Below, one piece after another: positions 54,187-62,315 of a stretch of 64,000 nt of DNA (positions within the stretch are counted from its first letter, which is position 1; the number at the start of each line of letters is the position of its first letter). Below the pieces are notes generated by a model. That model ran no database searches, was not told the DNA's origin, and worked only from the letters and a program-made list of their open reading frames with translations. This DNA is from an uncultured Campylobacter sp. (GTDB lineage Bacteria > Campylobacterota > Campylobacteria > Campylobacterales > Campylobacteraceae), in assembly GCF_938039205.1 (NCBI RefSeq), contig NZ_CALHVM010000047.1, positions 1 to 64,000 of the forward strand. The letters are read 5' to 3'. Position numbers and translations under genes: made by a program.

Positions 54187-54420
54187 ATGTTTGATAACGA
54201 TAAAGTACTAAACACCCTAACCGACAAGGTAAACGACCTGCTGGCTAGATATAACGAAATCTGCGAAGAAAACGAGTCTCTACGCAACGAACTAATCAGC
54301 GTCAAAGCCCAAAACGAAGCCAAAACAAACCAAATCGCCCGCCTAGAAGAAGACCTGAGAACTAAAAATACCGAGAGCGACGACGTTATCCGCAAGATCG
54401 AAGCGGTACTGGGAAAATAA
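54187..54420 (+). CDS. small coiled-coil protein, ZapB-like
   Basis: This 77-residue protein is almost entirely coiled coil, with heptads through LTDKVNDLLARYNEICEENE and IARLEEDLRTKNTE. In length and pattern it is close to the division factor ZapB (81 residues in E. coli). The ATG at 54187 is chosen because AAGG stands 7 nt before it; a longer upstream frame lacks support and overlaps the uvrB start. It is divergent from uvrB and 7 bp ahead of the 74-residue gene. ZapB identity is inference, since short coiled coils look alike. Confidence 0.82.
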   Translation: MFDNDKVLNTLTDKVNDLLARYNEICEENESLRNELISVKAQNEAKTNQIARLEEDLRTKNTESDDVIRKIEAVLGK

Positions 54421-54427
54421 ATAAACG

Positions 54428-54652
54428 ATGAAAAAAATAACGGTAAAAATAGCTTCCACATTCTACAACATCAGCCTCGAGGACGACTTTGCCCAAAATT
54501 TTGAAAAAGAGTGGGAGACCTTTACCGGAGGCAAAAAGTATCTCGACGTCAAAGAGCTACTAAGCGCCTTTGTCCAAAAATGCTATGAAAACTATCAGCA
54601 GGAGCGCGACTTGCGCTCTTTAGCCCAAAAAGTAAGTAAAGAAATAAGTTAA
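54428..54652 (+). CDS. small conserved protein, possibly ZapA-like
   Basis: This 74-residue protein begins KKITVKIASTFYNISLEDDF, a strand pattern like the N-terminus of ZapA (V.I.G..Y.I), followed by helices ending QKCYENYQQERDLRSLAQKV. It is shorter than most ZapA proteins (about 100). A homologue appears in the same place in C. jejuni between uvrB and priA. With the preceding ZapB-like gene it could form a division-ring pair, but this is a guess. Confidence 0.8.
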   Translation: MKKITVKIASTFYNISLEDDFAQNFEKEWETFTGGKKYLDVKELLSAFVQKCYENYQQERDLRSLAQKVSKEIS

Positions 54653-54730
54653 ATTTTATCCTAGATTACTTTTTTACACGCACCCATATAAAAAGATTTC
54701 ATTTTAATATATTTTTAAGCTAATTATCTA

Positions 54731-54762
54731 TATAATTCCGCCAACTGCATAAGTGTATGCAG
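54731..54762 (+). promoter_or_regulatory. pseudopilin promoter and palindromic leader
   Basis: A perfect -10 TATAAT lies at 54731-54736. Just downstream CTGCATA (54745-54751) and TATGCAG (54756-54762) form a 7-bp perfect inverted repeat with a 4-nt spacer, overlapping the expected transcription start or early leader. It could be an operator or an RNA hairpin. The AAGGAG ribosome site is about 10 nt further on. Confidence 0.6.
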
Positions 54763-54784
54763 AAATAAACACAAGGAGTCTCAT

Positions 54785-55288
54785 ATGAGAAAAGGTTTTA
54801 CAATGATTGAGTTGATCTTCGTGATCGTTATTTTAGGTATTTTAGCTGCTGTAGCTATCCCAAGACTAACCGCAACTCGTGATGATGCCGAGATAGCAAA
54901 AGCCGGAACAAACTTAACTACACTAATCAGTGACTTGGGTGCTTATTATACTTCACAAGGTGAATTTGCTACAAAATTAAGTGGTATGACAAATGTTCAG
55001 CTTAGTAACGGTGGTGCAGCCCTTACAGACGAAATAGTAGCTGCCGGTAAAAAATGCGTGAAAGTTACTTTGGTTCCAACTATTGATGGTACTACAGGTA
55101 AACCTGCTCACTTAAAGGTAGAAGGGGGCTCTGATAAGACTACAGAAATATGCAAAAAAGTCTTAGCTAGCAAAGGTGTTGATACTTTAGTAAAAGGCAA
55201 ATTTACTTTCTCACATAAAACAACTGGAGCTATTACAGAGAGCGGCCCTGGTGAGGTTGCGATCAGCGGTATAAACGTTAAATTCTAA
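54785..55288 (+). CDS. type II secretion/type IV pilin-like protein (pseudopilin)
   Basis: The class III signal is MRKGFTMIELIFVIVILGIL: cleavage by a prepilin peptidase would fall after Gly-4 and leave Phe-1 with Glu-5. The hydrophobic helix is followed by AAVAIPRLTATRDDAEIAKA and a globular domain of about 130 residues with two cysteines (KKCVKVT; TEICKKV) that may form a disulphide. It is 167 residues long. It has its own promoter and a strong terminator, so it may be expressed apart from the genes downstream. Function may be in secretion or DNA uptake. Confidence 0.9.
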   Translation: MRKGFTMIELIFVIVILGILAAVAIPRLTATRDDAEIAKAGTNLTTLISDLGAYYTSQGEFATKLSGMTNVQLSNGGAALTDEIVAAGKKCVKVTLVPTIDGTTGKPAHLKVEGGSDKTTEICKKVLASKGVDTLVKGKFTFSHKTTGAITESGPGEVAISGINVKF

Positions 55289-55315
55289 TTTTTAGAAAAA
55301 ATAAGCTTAATAATC

Positions 55316-55355
55316 AAAGCCCAAGCTTGCCTTAGCAAGTTTTGGGCTTTTTTTA
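55316..55355 (+). terminator. strong intrinsic terminator after the first pseudopilin
   Basis: AAAGCCCAAGCTTGC (55316-55330) pairs with GCAAGTTTTGGGCTTT (55335-55350) with one bulge, followed by a T-run. It lies 27 nt after the stop codon. Confidence 0.9.
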
Positions 55356-55385
55356 ATTTAGCCCTAAATTTATCTAGGAAAAGAT

Positions 55386-55841
55386 ATGATATACGTATTT
55401 ACTATGATAGAGCTCATATTTGTTATAGTTATCTTGGGGATACTTACCACATTTTGCGATTCCTTGCTTGACTCTTGCTAGAGATGATGCGAATTTCGTT
55501 CAAATTTTAGCCAATACAAAACAGCTTATGAGCGATGTGATGGCGCATAATGCCTCGTAAGGCGGGATATCAAACGATATAAAAGATATGACGAACGTTC
55601 CAAGCGTATCTTTTGGCGGTAATGTCAATCTAAATAATGCTACTTACCCGCACAGTATTTGATATTTAAGACTAAAGACTGCGTGTTAAAATTCCGCTTT
55701 ATAAAAGACGCCGCCAGTCATGTAGTTATAAAGCTAGATCCAAGCGTAATTATAAACCATTGTAAGGTTCTTGAAAGAAATAATGAATTTATCAGTTTAA
55801 AAAACAGTGAATACCCTGTTGGATCAAAAGCTATTTTTTAA
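55386..55841 (+). pseudogene. decayed second pseudopilin gene
   Basis: An AGGA site precedes the ATG at 55386. The frame starts IYVFTMIELIFVIVILGIL, a prepilin helix, but one extra T in the TTTT run near 55452 shifts it. In the next frame AIPCLTLARDDANFVQILAN continues, with a TAA at 55558 and a TGA at 55660. A third frame then gives KDCVLKFRF and NHCKVLERNN up to 55841, matching the two cysteine segments and end of the gene before it. It is therefore a degraded paralogue. The Gly before the cleavage site is also changed (YVFTMIEL instead of KGFTMIEL). Confidence 0.82.
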
Positions 55842-55890
55842 TATAAAGTGGTATAATTTTCCAAAAATTTTAAAACGTCAAGAGGTTATT

Positions 55891-56325
55891 ATGAAGCGTG
55901 GATTTACGATGCTTGAACTAGTATTTGTAATAGTTGTTATTGGAATATTAGCTAGTATTGCTGTGCCTAGATTGTTTGTAACGAGAGATGATGCGGTGCT
56001 CGTTAAAGCTAGAAGTGATATAGCCTCGATACGAAGCGGTATAATAAATAAGCATAATGCTGATATGCTATCTGGCAAATTTACTTATGATAGCCTTGAA
56101 AAATCTGGAGCAACGAATATTTTTACTAATATTTTGCAAAACGGTATAAAAGAAAAAGGCGCTTCTGATGTATCTGGGTGGAAAAAAGGAGGCACGACAG
56201 GCAGCAGGACTGTATATACCTTTGCGTTAAATAAAAATCAAAGCGTAGATTTTACTTATGATACTGCCGATGGCTCTTTTAGTTGCCCAAATAACGACAA
56301 ACTCTGCAAGCAATTGACGGAGTAA
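55891..56325 (+). CDS. pseudopilin, third in the cluster
   Basis: The class III signal MKRGFTMLELVFVIVVIGIL is intact. It is followed by ASIAVPRLFVTRDDAVLVKA and a short globular domain that ends with a two-cysteine segment (SFSCPNNDKLCKQLTE). The start at 55891 is preferred over a longer frame because AGAGG stands 5 nt before it and the signal begins there. The length is 144 residues. Its stop codon overlaps the priA ATG (TAATG), so priA translation is probably coupled to it. Confidence 0.9.
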   Translation: MKRGFTMLELVFVIVVIGILASIAVPRLFVTRDDAVLVKARSDIASIRSGIINKHNADMLSGKFTYDSLEKSGATNIFTNILQNGIKEKGASDVSGWKKGGTTGSRTVYTFALNKNQSVDFTYDTADGSFSCPNNDKLCKQLTE

Positions 56326-58388
56326 TGCTCTACTACCAAATAATTCCGAGCGGCTTAAATCTTAAGCCGCTTACATATTGTTCAGATTTTAAAATACCCA
56401 ATTTTACCCAAGTCTTAATCAATATAAAAAATAAAAAAACTATCGGCTACGTCCTCCAAAGCGTAGCCGAGCCGAATTTTAAAACGCTTGAAATTTTAGA
56501 AATTTTACCCGCCACGCTTACACCGATACAAATTTCGCTTTTAAAATTTATCTCGCATTACTATGTCGTAAATTTATCTATCGCGGCTGGCCTTTTTACT
56601 CCGCTAGAAATTGAAGCGCCTTACTTGCAGAATTTGACGCAAGCGCAAATTTTGACTGATAAAAACGAGATAAACGATAACTTGGATGCAAAATTTGACG
56701 AATCATCGCAGCCAAATTTGCCTGACAATTTAAATAGCGGCAACTATCAAGAAAATTTTAACTCAAACGGGAGTGTTGCTACTAAATTAAATCTTAATAA
56801 TCCCGTACGGTCGCCAAAAATAAGCACCGACCAATCAGCTACGATGGAGTTTTTTTCAAAAATCCCAAACCTAAACCAAAATCAACAAGAGGCGCTAAAT
56901 TTTGCCAAAATTCACAAAACGAGTTTGATTTTCGGCGACACCGGAAGCGGCAAAAGCGAGATTTATTTTTCGCTCATTCGCGAGCATCTGCTAGCAGGCA
57001 AACAGGTTTTGCTTTTGATGCCTGAAATCTCGCTCACGCCTCAGATGACGAAGCGACTAAAAAGCTATTTCGGCGAGAAATTTGGCGTATGGCACTCCAA
57101 AATAACGCCGAAAAAGCGCGGCGAGATCCTGCAAAAATTTCAGAGTCGCGAGATAAATTTGATCGCAGGTGCGCGCTCGGCGCTATTTTTGCCGTTTACC
57201 GAACTTGGGCTTATTATCGTCGACGAGGAGCACGACGACAGCTACAAATCCGCGCAAAATCCGCACTATAACGCCCGCGATCTCGCGCTATTTTTAGCGA
57301 GCAAATTTGACGTCAAAGTTGTGCTTGGCTCCGCGACTCCTAGCGTCGTGAGCTTTAAAAAACAGCCCCATTTTAGGCTGAGAGGAACGTTTTTTAAAAG
57401 CGAGAAAAAATTTATCTACGACGAGAGCGAGACGGGGCTGGGCGACGTGATCCTGGGCGAGCTTGCGGCGAGTTTTGCGAGCGGTAAGCAGGCGGTCATA
57501 TTTTTACCGACGCGCGCGAACTTTCGCTATCTGTCGTGCCGTGAGTGTGGCAGCACGATAAAGTGCCCGTTTTGCAGTGTAGGAATGAGCTTTTACAAAA
57601 AGCGAAATTTGCTAAAGTGCCAGTACTGCGGTTTTACGACGTCTGCGACGTGCTCGTGCGAGAAGTGCGGTAGCGAGATGATCGAGGCGAAAAAAATCGG
57701 CACCGACGAGCTAACGGAGGCCTTACGCTTGGCGTTTCCAGCGGCTAGGATCGAGAAATTCGACCGCGATGAGATCACGACGCAAAACAAGCTCGAAAAG
57801 ACGCTAAAGGCCTTTAACGCGGGCGAAATAGACGCGCTTGTCGGTACGCAGATGCTAAGCAAGGGGCACGACTATCACAACGTGGATCTTGCAGTCATCA
57901 TGGGTGTTGACGAGCTATTAAGCTTCCCTGATTTTCGCGCTCGCGAGCGGACGTTGGCACTGGCGATGCAGGTGGCGGGCAGGGCTGGGCGCTCGGGCGA
58001 TGGGCGCGTGGTCGTGCAGAGCAGGCAACGGGAGTTTTTTGAAAATTTTATCGCGGACTACGAAGCGTTTTTGGACGAGGAGATTCTTGCTAGAGAGCCG
58101 ATATATCCGCCGTTTGCTAGGCTTTTACGAGTTATCGTTTCTGAAAAAAGCGAGCAGACGGCAAAGCAAAGGCTTGAAATTTGCGTAGCCGAGCTTGAAA
58201 ATTTACGCGCCGCCGAAACCTCGCTCGAGATAGTCGGGCATGGCAAGTGTGCGATCGAGATCCTCGGCGGTAAATACCGTTTTGAGATTTTACTGCGTTG
58301 TGCCTCTCACGCTCCGCTTATAAAAGCCGCTCGTATCTGCGCCGCACACGGCTTTGACGTCGATATGGATCCGATAAATTTCTCGTAA
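56325..58388 (+). CDS. priA: primosomal protein N' (PriA helicase)
   Basis: PriA restarts stalled replication forks. Walker A is FGDTGSGKSEIYF near residue 205, the box is DEEH, and the zinc-binding cysteines lie in CRECGSTIKCPFC, CQYCGF, CSCEKCGSE. AGRAGRSGDGRVVVQS is motif VI. The 687-residue length exceeds that of C. jejuni, in part because of a polar Asn/Ser-rich linker at about residues 115-185 between the DNA-binding and helicase domains. It overlaps the pseudopilin stop codon. Confidence 0.95.
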   Translation: MLYYQIIPSGLNLKPLTYCSDFKIPNFTQVLINIKNKKTIGYVLQSVAEPNFKTLEILEILPATLTPIQISLLKFISHYYVVNLSIAAGLFTPLEIEAPYLQNLTQAQILTDKNEINDNLDAKFDESSQPNLPDNLNSGNYQENFNSNGSVATKLNLNNPVRSPKISTDQSATMEFFSKIPNLNQNQQEALNFAKIHKTSLIFGDTGSGKSEIYFSLIREHLLAGKQVLLLMPEISLTPQMTKRLKSYFGEKFGVWHSKITPKKRGEILQKFQSREINLIAGARSALFLPFTELGLIIVDEEHDDSYKSAQNPHYNARDLALFLASKFDVKVVLGSATPSVVSFKKQPHFRLRGTFFKSEKKFIYDESETGLGDVILGELAASFASGKQAVIFLPTRANFRYLSCRECGSTIKCPFCSVGMSFYKKRNLLKCQYCGFTTSATCSCEKCGSEMIEAKKIGTDELTEALRLAFPAARIEKFDRDEITTQNKLEKTLKAFNAGEIDALVGTQMLSKGHDYHNVDLAVIMGVDELLSFPDFRARERTLALAMQVAGRAGRSGDGRVVVQSRQREFFENFIADYEAFLDEEILAREPIYPPFARLLRVIVSEKSEQTAKQRLEICVAELENLRAAETSLEIVGHGKCAIEILGGKYRFEILLRCASHAPLIKAARICAAHGFDVDMDPINFS

Positions 58389-58831
58389 ATTTGATTTCTT
58401 TTCGTTTGATTTTCGATGTTTAATTTGGGCACCTCAAAAGCGTCTTAAATGTTTTGCAAGGTTCGTAAAAACAAATTTTACATTCGGCTTGGTGTCAAAA
58501 TTTAAGCTAAAACGAGCTCGTTTTGGTTTTGGCGGCTAGAGATCAAGTCTTAAATTTAACGCAAGTTTTGCTATTAATCCACCCATATGGAACAGCCAAA
58601 TCTACCAAATAGTCTTTAGTGTGTTTTGGTGGCTATTTGCAGATAAAGATATTATAAATTTAAAATCTTGCTTAAACCAAAACTAAAATGTAATTAAAGT
58701 TTCCATTTATGATAATGCTTATCTTTTTTAAGCCGAATTTTATATGATTTATATATAATCCCGTTATAATTTTATCTAGCTTTAAATATACAGTCTAATT
58801 AAAATTATAAAAATCACCCTAAAGGAACTTA
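58389..58831. other. 443-bp intergenic region before the DUF417 gene
   Basis: This AT-rich gap holds a Fur-like box at 58710-58724 and two TATAAT words at 58754-58759 and 58765-58770 that can serve the DUF417 gene. I see no small frame with a ribosome site, no tRNA and no gene remnant in the first 300 bp. Confidence 0.5.
58710..58724 (+). promoter_or_regulatory. Fur-box-like site upstream of the DUF417 gene
   Basis: TGATAATGCTTATCT matches the 7-1-7 Fur consensus TGATAATNATTATCA at 12 of 14 positions by eye. It lies 30-45 bp upstream of a TATAAT at 58754-58759, overlapping the -35 region, the expected place for an iron-dependent repressor. Confidence 0.5.
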
Positions 58832-59464
58832 ATGCAAAAATTTTTACAAGCCTTAGCGGGCTCGCAAAAATATTTCGTAAACTACGTTAGCGTCGCGATT
58901 TTCATCGTGATGGCGTGGATAGGCGGACTCAAAGTCGTGCAATACGAGGCCGACGGTATCGTGCCGTTTGTAACCAACAGCCCGTTTTTTAGCTACATGT
59001 ATAGCAAAAAAGATATCGTAGATAACGGTAAGGGCAAAATGGTAGCCGAGTACAACCTACACAAAAATCCGGAAGGCTTGGTCGTGCCTAAAAACATCGA
59101 GTGGCACAAACAAAACGGAACTTACGCGGTTTCGTACCTGATCGGCGCGATCATCTGCACTATCGGCACGCTCGTGTTACTTGGCATATGGTTCCCTAAA
59201 CTAGGGCTTATCGGCGGGCTACTGACGTTTGGCATGTCTATCGTAACGCTTAGCTTTTTGATAACGACGCCTGAGACTTGGGTGCCAAATCTAGGCAATC
59301 CAGCACTTGGCATCACTGAAAGTCCTAATCACGGATTTCCGTATCTATCGGGCGCTGGACGACTGGTACTAAAAGATATAATAATGTCTGCTGCGGGACT
59401 AATCGTAGCCTCAAATGCGGCACGCAGGCTTTTGGAGTGCTGCAAAAGCTGCTCGGCTAAGTAA
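58832..59464 (+). CDS. DUF417 (YkgB-like) membrane protein
   Basis: This 210-residue inner-membrane protein has about four spans: VSVAIFIVMAWIGGLKV (20-36), YLIGAIICTIGTLVLLGIWF (107-126), GLIGGLLTFGMSIVTLSFLI (130-149) and a last one before residue 200. WIGGLKVVQYEADGIVPFV and SPFFSYMY are signatures of the DUF417/YkgB family, whose function is unknown; some members are linked to stress or hypochlorite response. AAAGGAAC precedes the ATG. The C-terminus has a CCKSCS cysteine cluster, which could bind metal. Confidence 0.9.
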   Translation: MQKFLQALAGSQKYFVNYVSVAIFIVMAWIGGLKVVQYEADGIVPFVTNSPFFSYMYSKKDIVDNGKGKMVAEYNLHKNPEGLVVPKNIEWHKQNGTYAVSYLIGAIICTIGTLVLLGIWFPKLGLIGGLLTFGMSIVTLSFLITTPETWVPNLGNPALGITESPNHGFPYLSGAGRLVLKDIIMSAAGLIVASNAARRLLECCKSCSAK

Positions 59465-59699
59465 AATTTGCAGATTTTGGCGAGCGGTAGGCCTAAATTT
59501 GGGTATCTCGTCGCTCGTGGCCGTTTTACTTATCTCTACTTTTTACTATCTCGTTAGAAATTTACTTTACTTTTTTAATCTATATCAAATCAATTTTATC
59601 CGTTTGCTTGCTCGTTAAATTTAGCAAACCGTGTCCGCGTAAAATGCTGCTATAAGCGGAGATCAGGTAAAATGCAACCCTAAATTTAAAGGAGAAAAT

Positions 59700-60443
59700 A
59701 TGGCATTTTTCGATTTTTTCAAAAAAGGCGGCAAAAACAGCGCAAACGCCGCAAAGATCGGTAAAACAGCGCAGGAGCGCAAGGATATAAGCATCGAAAT
59801 CTTAAAATCGCAAGGCGTGCCTTTTATAGACCATTTGCCGCTACGATACGAGACGGGCGAGATCATTCCGCGCGAAAAGGACGAGGTTATCGCCCGTGCG
59901 ATCTGCTCGTTTGCCGCAATAATGTGCGCTTGCACTATCAGAGATAACGGCGAGCTAATTGACGAAGACAAGCAGGGCACGAAGGACTTTCTAAACAACC
60001 GCTTTGGGTGCATAGATAAGCTCACGCGCATGGAGCGCCGCGTCATAGAGGGCGAAGCGAGCTACGACGAGGCTGTAAATATGGGCTGGAAATATGAGTC
60101 GCTGTGGGCGCTGATGTGGGCCATGGGTCTCGTAGAGGAGCTAAATTTCCCAAACGAGATCTGCGACTGCAAATTTGTGATGGACACCTTTATCGGCGGT
60201 GATTTTTCGGAGCGCGTGAAAATGCGGGATACTGATGAAATCCTGCAGGCGCTCGATCTCATCTACCGTTACCACTGGGCGTGCGTCAATGCCCGCGTGC
60301 ACGGCACGGACGGCGCGGGGCTCGACGAAGAGGTCGTGATGGAGAGGCGCGGCGGGCTAGAGTGGCTGTGCTGCAAGGGGGCTGAGAACGATAATCTAAC
60401 TGACGAATATAACGCGTGGGATTATCCTGATCTGAACACTTAG
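59700..60443 (+). CDS. DUF4272 protein
   Basis: This 247-residue soluble protein fits the DUF4272 family: an N-terminal RKDISIEILKSQGVPFIDHL, a middle AVNMGWKYESLWALMWAMGL, and the end LDLIYRYHWACVNARVHG with VVMERRGGLEWL. The function is unknown to me; members often occur in loci linked to type VI or contact-dependent immunity, which is not evident here. An AAAGGAG site precedes the ATG. A structured repeat begins directly after its stop codon. Confidence 0.88.
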   Translation: MAFFDFFKKGGKNSANAAKIGKTAQERKDISIEILKSQGVPFIDHLPLRYETGEIIPREKDEVIARAICSFAAIMCACTIRDNGELIDEDKQGTKDFLNNRFGCIDKLTRMERRVIEGEASYDEAVNMGWKYESLWALMWAMGLVEELNFPNEICDCKFVMDTFIGGDFSERVKMRDTDEILQALDLIYRYHWACVNARVHGTDGAGLDEEVVMERRGGLEWLCCKGAENDNLTDEYNAWDYPDLNT

Positions 60444-60640
60444 CGGCTTGTCTTTTTCTACTTATACTTCGTTGAAATTTAATTTTCAAGCTCGGCAGGC
60501 TATCTGCCTGGCCTACGCTTAAAAATTAAATTTCGCTTTATCTTTGTGTGTTGTTTCTCTTTGCTATACGTCGTTGCGTTTAAAATTTGCTTTATTACAT
60601 ATCAAGCATACGCTCCGCCCGCAAATTTCATCCGCGCCTA
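60444..60640 (+). repeat. 3'-end repeat unit, divergent tandem copy C (after DUF4272 gene)
   Basis: CGGCTTGT follows the TAG stop with no gap. TATACTTCGTTGAAATTT leads into a hairpin: 60474-60491 pairs with 60517-60534 at 17 of 18 positions around the inner stem GGCAG/CTGCC. The start of a second unit follows at 60565, TATACGTCGTTG, with AAATTTGC (60583-60590) pairing with GCAAATTT (60621-60628). The closing CACCGAGACC block of units A and B was not found here. The rest of the gap up to 60839 is AT-rich and holds the next gene's promoter. Confidence 0.65.
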
Positions 60641-60839
60641 GTCTAACTTCGCGATACCGCCTCTTGCGTCATTTCGCTCAAATTTAAGTTGCAACTTTGG
60701 CAGACTATTTTTACGTCCTTGCTTCAAATTTGGCCGCTTGTGCGTTTAGTTTTTGCTCGGTAGCAATTAATTAATTTTTATTTTGTTTAAATATTAAATA
60801 ATGTTTATTATAATTGCGCTAAAAATCAATGGATGGATA

Positions 60840-62306
60840 ATGCTTTTTAACTCTTACGAATTTATATTTTTATTTTTGCCCATAACTTTTTTCGTATATT
60901 TTTTCTTAAATAAAAAGCGCCTTAGCGAAGCGGCGAAAGGCTTTTTGGTGCTATCGTCGCTATTTTTTTACAGCTGGTGGAACATCGCGTATCTACCGCT
61001 AATAGTAGGCTCGATGATATTTAACTACTCTTTTGGACTAGAGCTTTGTAAAAATAATCCTAAAATTTCAAAAAAAATTCTCCTAGCTCTTGGTATCGCG
61101 GCAAATTTGGCCTTGCTCGGGTATTTTAAGTACTCCGATTTTTTGATCGGCAACATCAATCTTGCCTTCGGTACGCAGATATCGCACCTAAATTTACTCT
61201 TGCCGCTTGCGATTTCGTTTTTTACGTTTCAGCAGATCGCATATCTGGTGGATTGCGCGGCAGAAGAGAGCGCGAAGCGGTATGATTTTTTAAATTACTG
61301 CTTGTTTGTTACGTTTTTTCCGCAGCTAATCGCCGGCCCCATCGTGCATCACGAAGAGATGATGCCGCAGTTTGCAAAAACCAAAAACAAAGTAATCAAC
61401 TATGAAAATATCGCTCTTGGACTTTTTATATTTTCTATCGGGCTTTTTAAAAAGGTCGTTATCGCTGATACTTTCGCCGTTTGGGCGACCGAGGGATTTG
61501 ACATGGCTGCGAGCTTAAATTTGATCGAAGCTTGGGTTAAGAGCCTTAGCTACACGTTTCAACTTTATTTTGATTTTAGCGGATACTGCGATATGGCGAT
61601 CGGCGCGGCGCTACTTTTTAACATCAGGTTACCGATAAATTTCAACTCGCCCTATAAGGCTTTAAATATTCAGGATTTTTGGCGTAGATGGCATATCACG
61701 CTAAGCCGCTTTTTGAGAGATTACGTCTATATCCCGCTGGGAGGCAACCGCAGTGGCAAGGTGCGTACGTACGTAAATTTAGCCGCGACCTTCGTGATAG
61801 GCGGCATCTGGCACGGGGCGGGCTGGACGTTTGTATTTTGGGGATGTCTGCACGGCACGGCCCTGGTCGTCCAAAGGATTTGGAGTGAGCTGGGCTTTAG
61901 GCTAAATAAATTTGTAGCTTGGTTTATAACCTTTAACTTCGTAAATATCGCTTGGGTATTTTTTAGAGCTAAGGAGTGGGATGACGCGCTAAAGGTGCTA
62001 AAGGGGATGTTTGGGCTGGGCGGCGGGCTAGCTCTAAATTCCCGGCTAGAGAAAAAGGTTGGTTTTTTGAGGGAGTACGGCGTTAAATTTGGCGAGTGGA
62101 ATCCAAATATACAAATAGACAGCACAAACACCTTGCTCTACTACTTGATCGCGGGTTTTGCCGCCTCGCTACTGTTTAAAAATTCCGCGCAAAAACTGCA
62201 AGGCTTTAAGCTTGGCGGGCTAAATTTGACCTTTGCGGTACTTTGTTTTACGCTGGGCGTTTTAAATTTGCACAAAATGTCTCAATTTTTATATTTTAAT
62301 TTTTAG
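60840..62306 (+). CDS. MBOAT-family O-acyltransferase
   Basis: This 488-residue polytopic protein belongs to the membrane-bound O-acyltransferases. Signatures are FYSWWNIAYLPLI, the middle FDFSGYCDMAIGAALLF, NFNSPYKALNIQDFWRRWHI, and GGIWHGAGWTFVFWG, which holds the catalytic His. ATG at 60840 is chosen because GGATGG stands just before it and the longer frame has no support. It pairs with the SGNH-like gene that follows, as AlgI with AlgJ/AlgX or PatA with PatB. The acceptor is unknown; peptidoglycan or a surface glycan are both possible. Confidence 0.92.
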   Translation: MLFNSYEFIFLFLPITFFVYFFLNKKRLSEAAKGFLVLSSLFFYSWWNIAYLPLIVGSMIFNYSFGLELCKNNPKISKKILLALGIAANLALLGYFKYSDFLIGNINLAFGTQISHLNLLLPLAISFFTFQQIAYLVDCAAEESAKRYDFLNYCLFVTFFPQLIAGPIVHHEEMMPQFAKTKNKVINYENIALGLFIFSIGLFKKVVIADTFAVWATEGFDMAASLNLIEAWVKSLSYTFQLYFDFSGYCDMAIGAALLFNIRLPINFNSPYKALNIQDFWRRWHITLSRFLRDYVYIPLGGNRSGKVRTYVNLAATFVIGGIWHGAGWTFVFWGCLHGTALVVQRIWSELGFRLNKFVAWFITFNFVNIAWVFFRAKEWDDALKVLKGMFGLGGGLALNSRLEKKVGFLREYGVKFGEWNPNIQIDSTNTLLYYLIAGFAASLLFKNSAQKLQGFKLGGLNLTFAVLCFTLGVLNLHKMSQFLYFNF

Positions 62307-62315
62307 GAAAGTCGT

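Noticed and set aside
58389..58700. Possible decayed gene after priA
   Set aside because: Translation of both strands gave only short fragments with no recognisable motifs.
59415..59618. Open frame with a hydrophobic stretch after the DUF417 gene
   Set aside because: The only plausible start is a weak TTG near 59500, and the upstream part overlaps the DUF417 gene out of frame. Evidence is too thin to call a gene.
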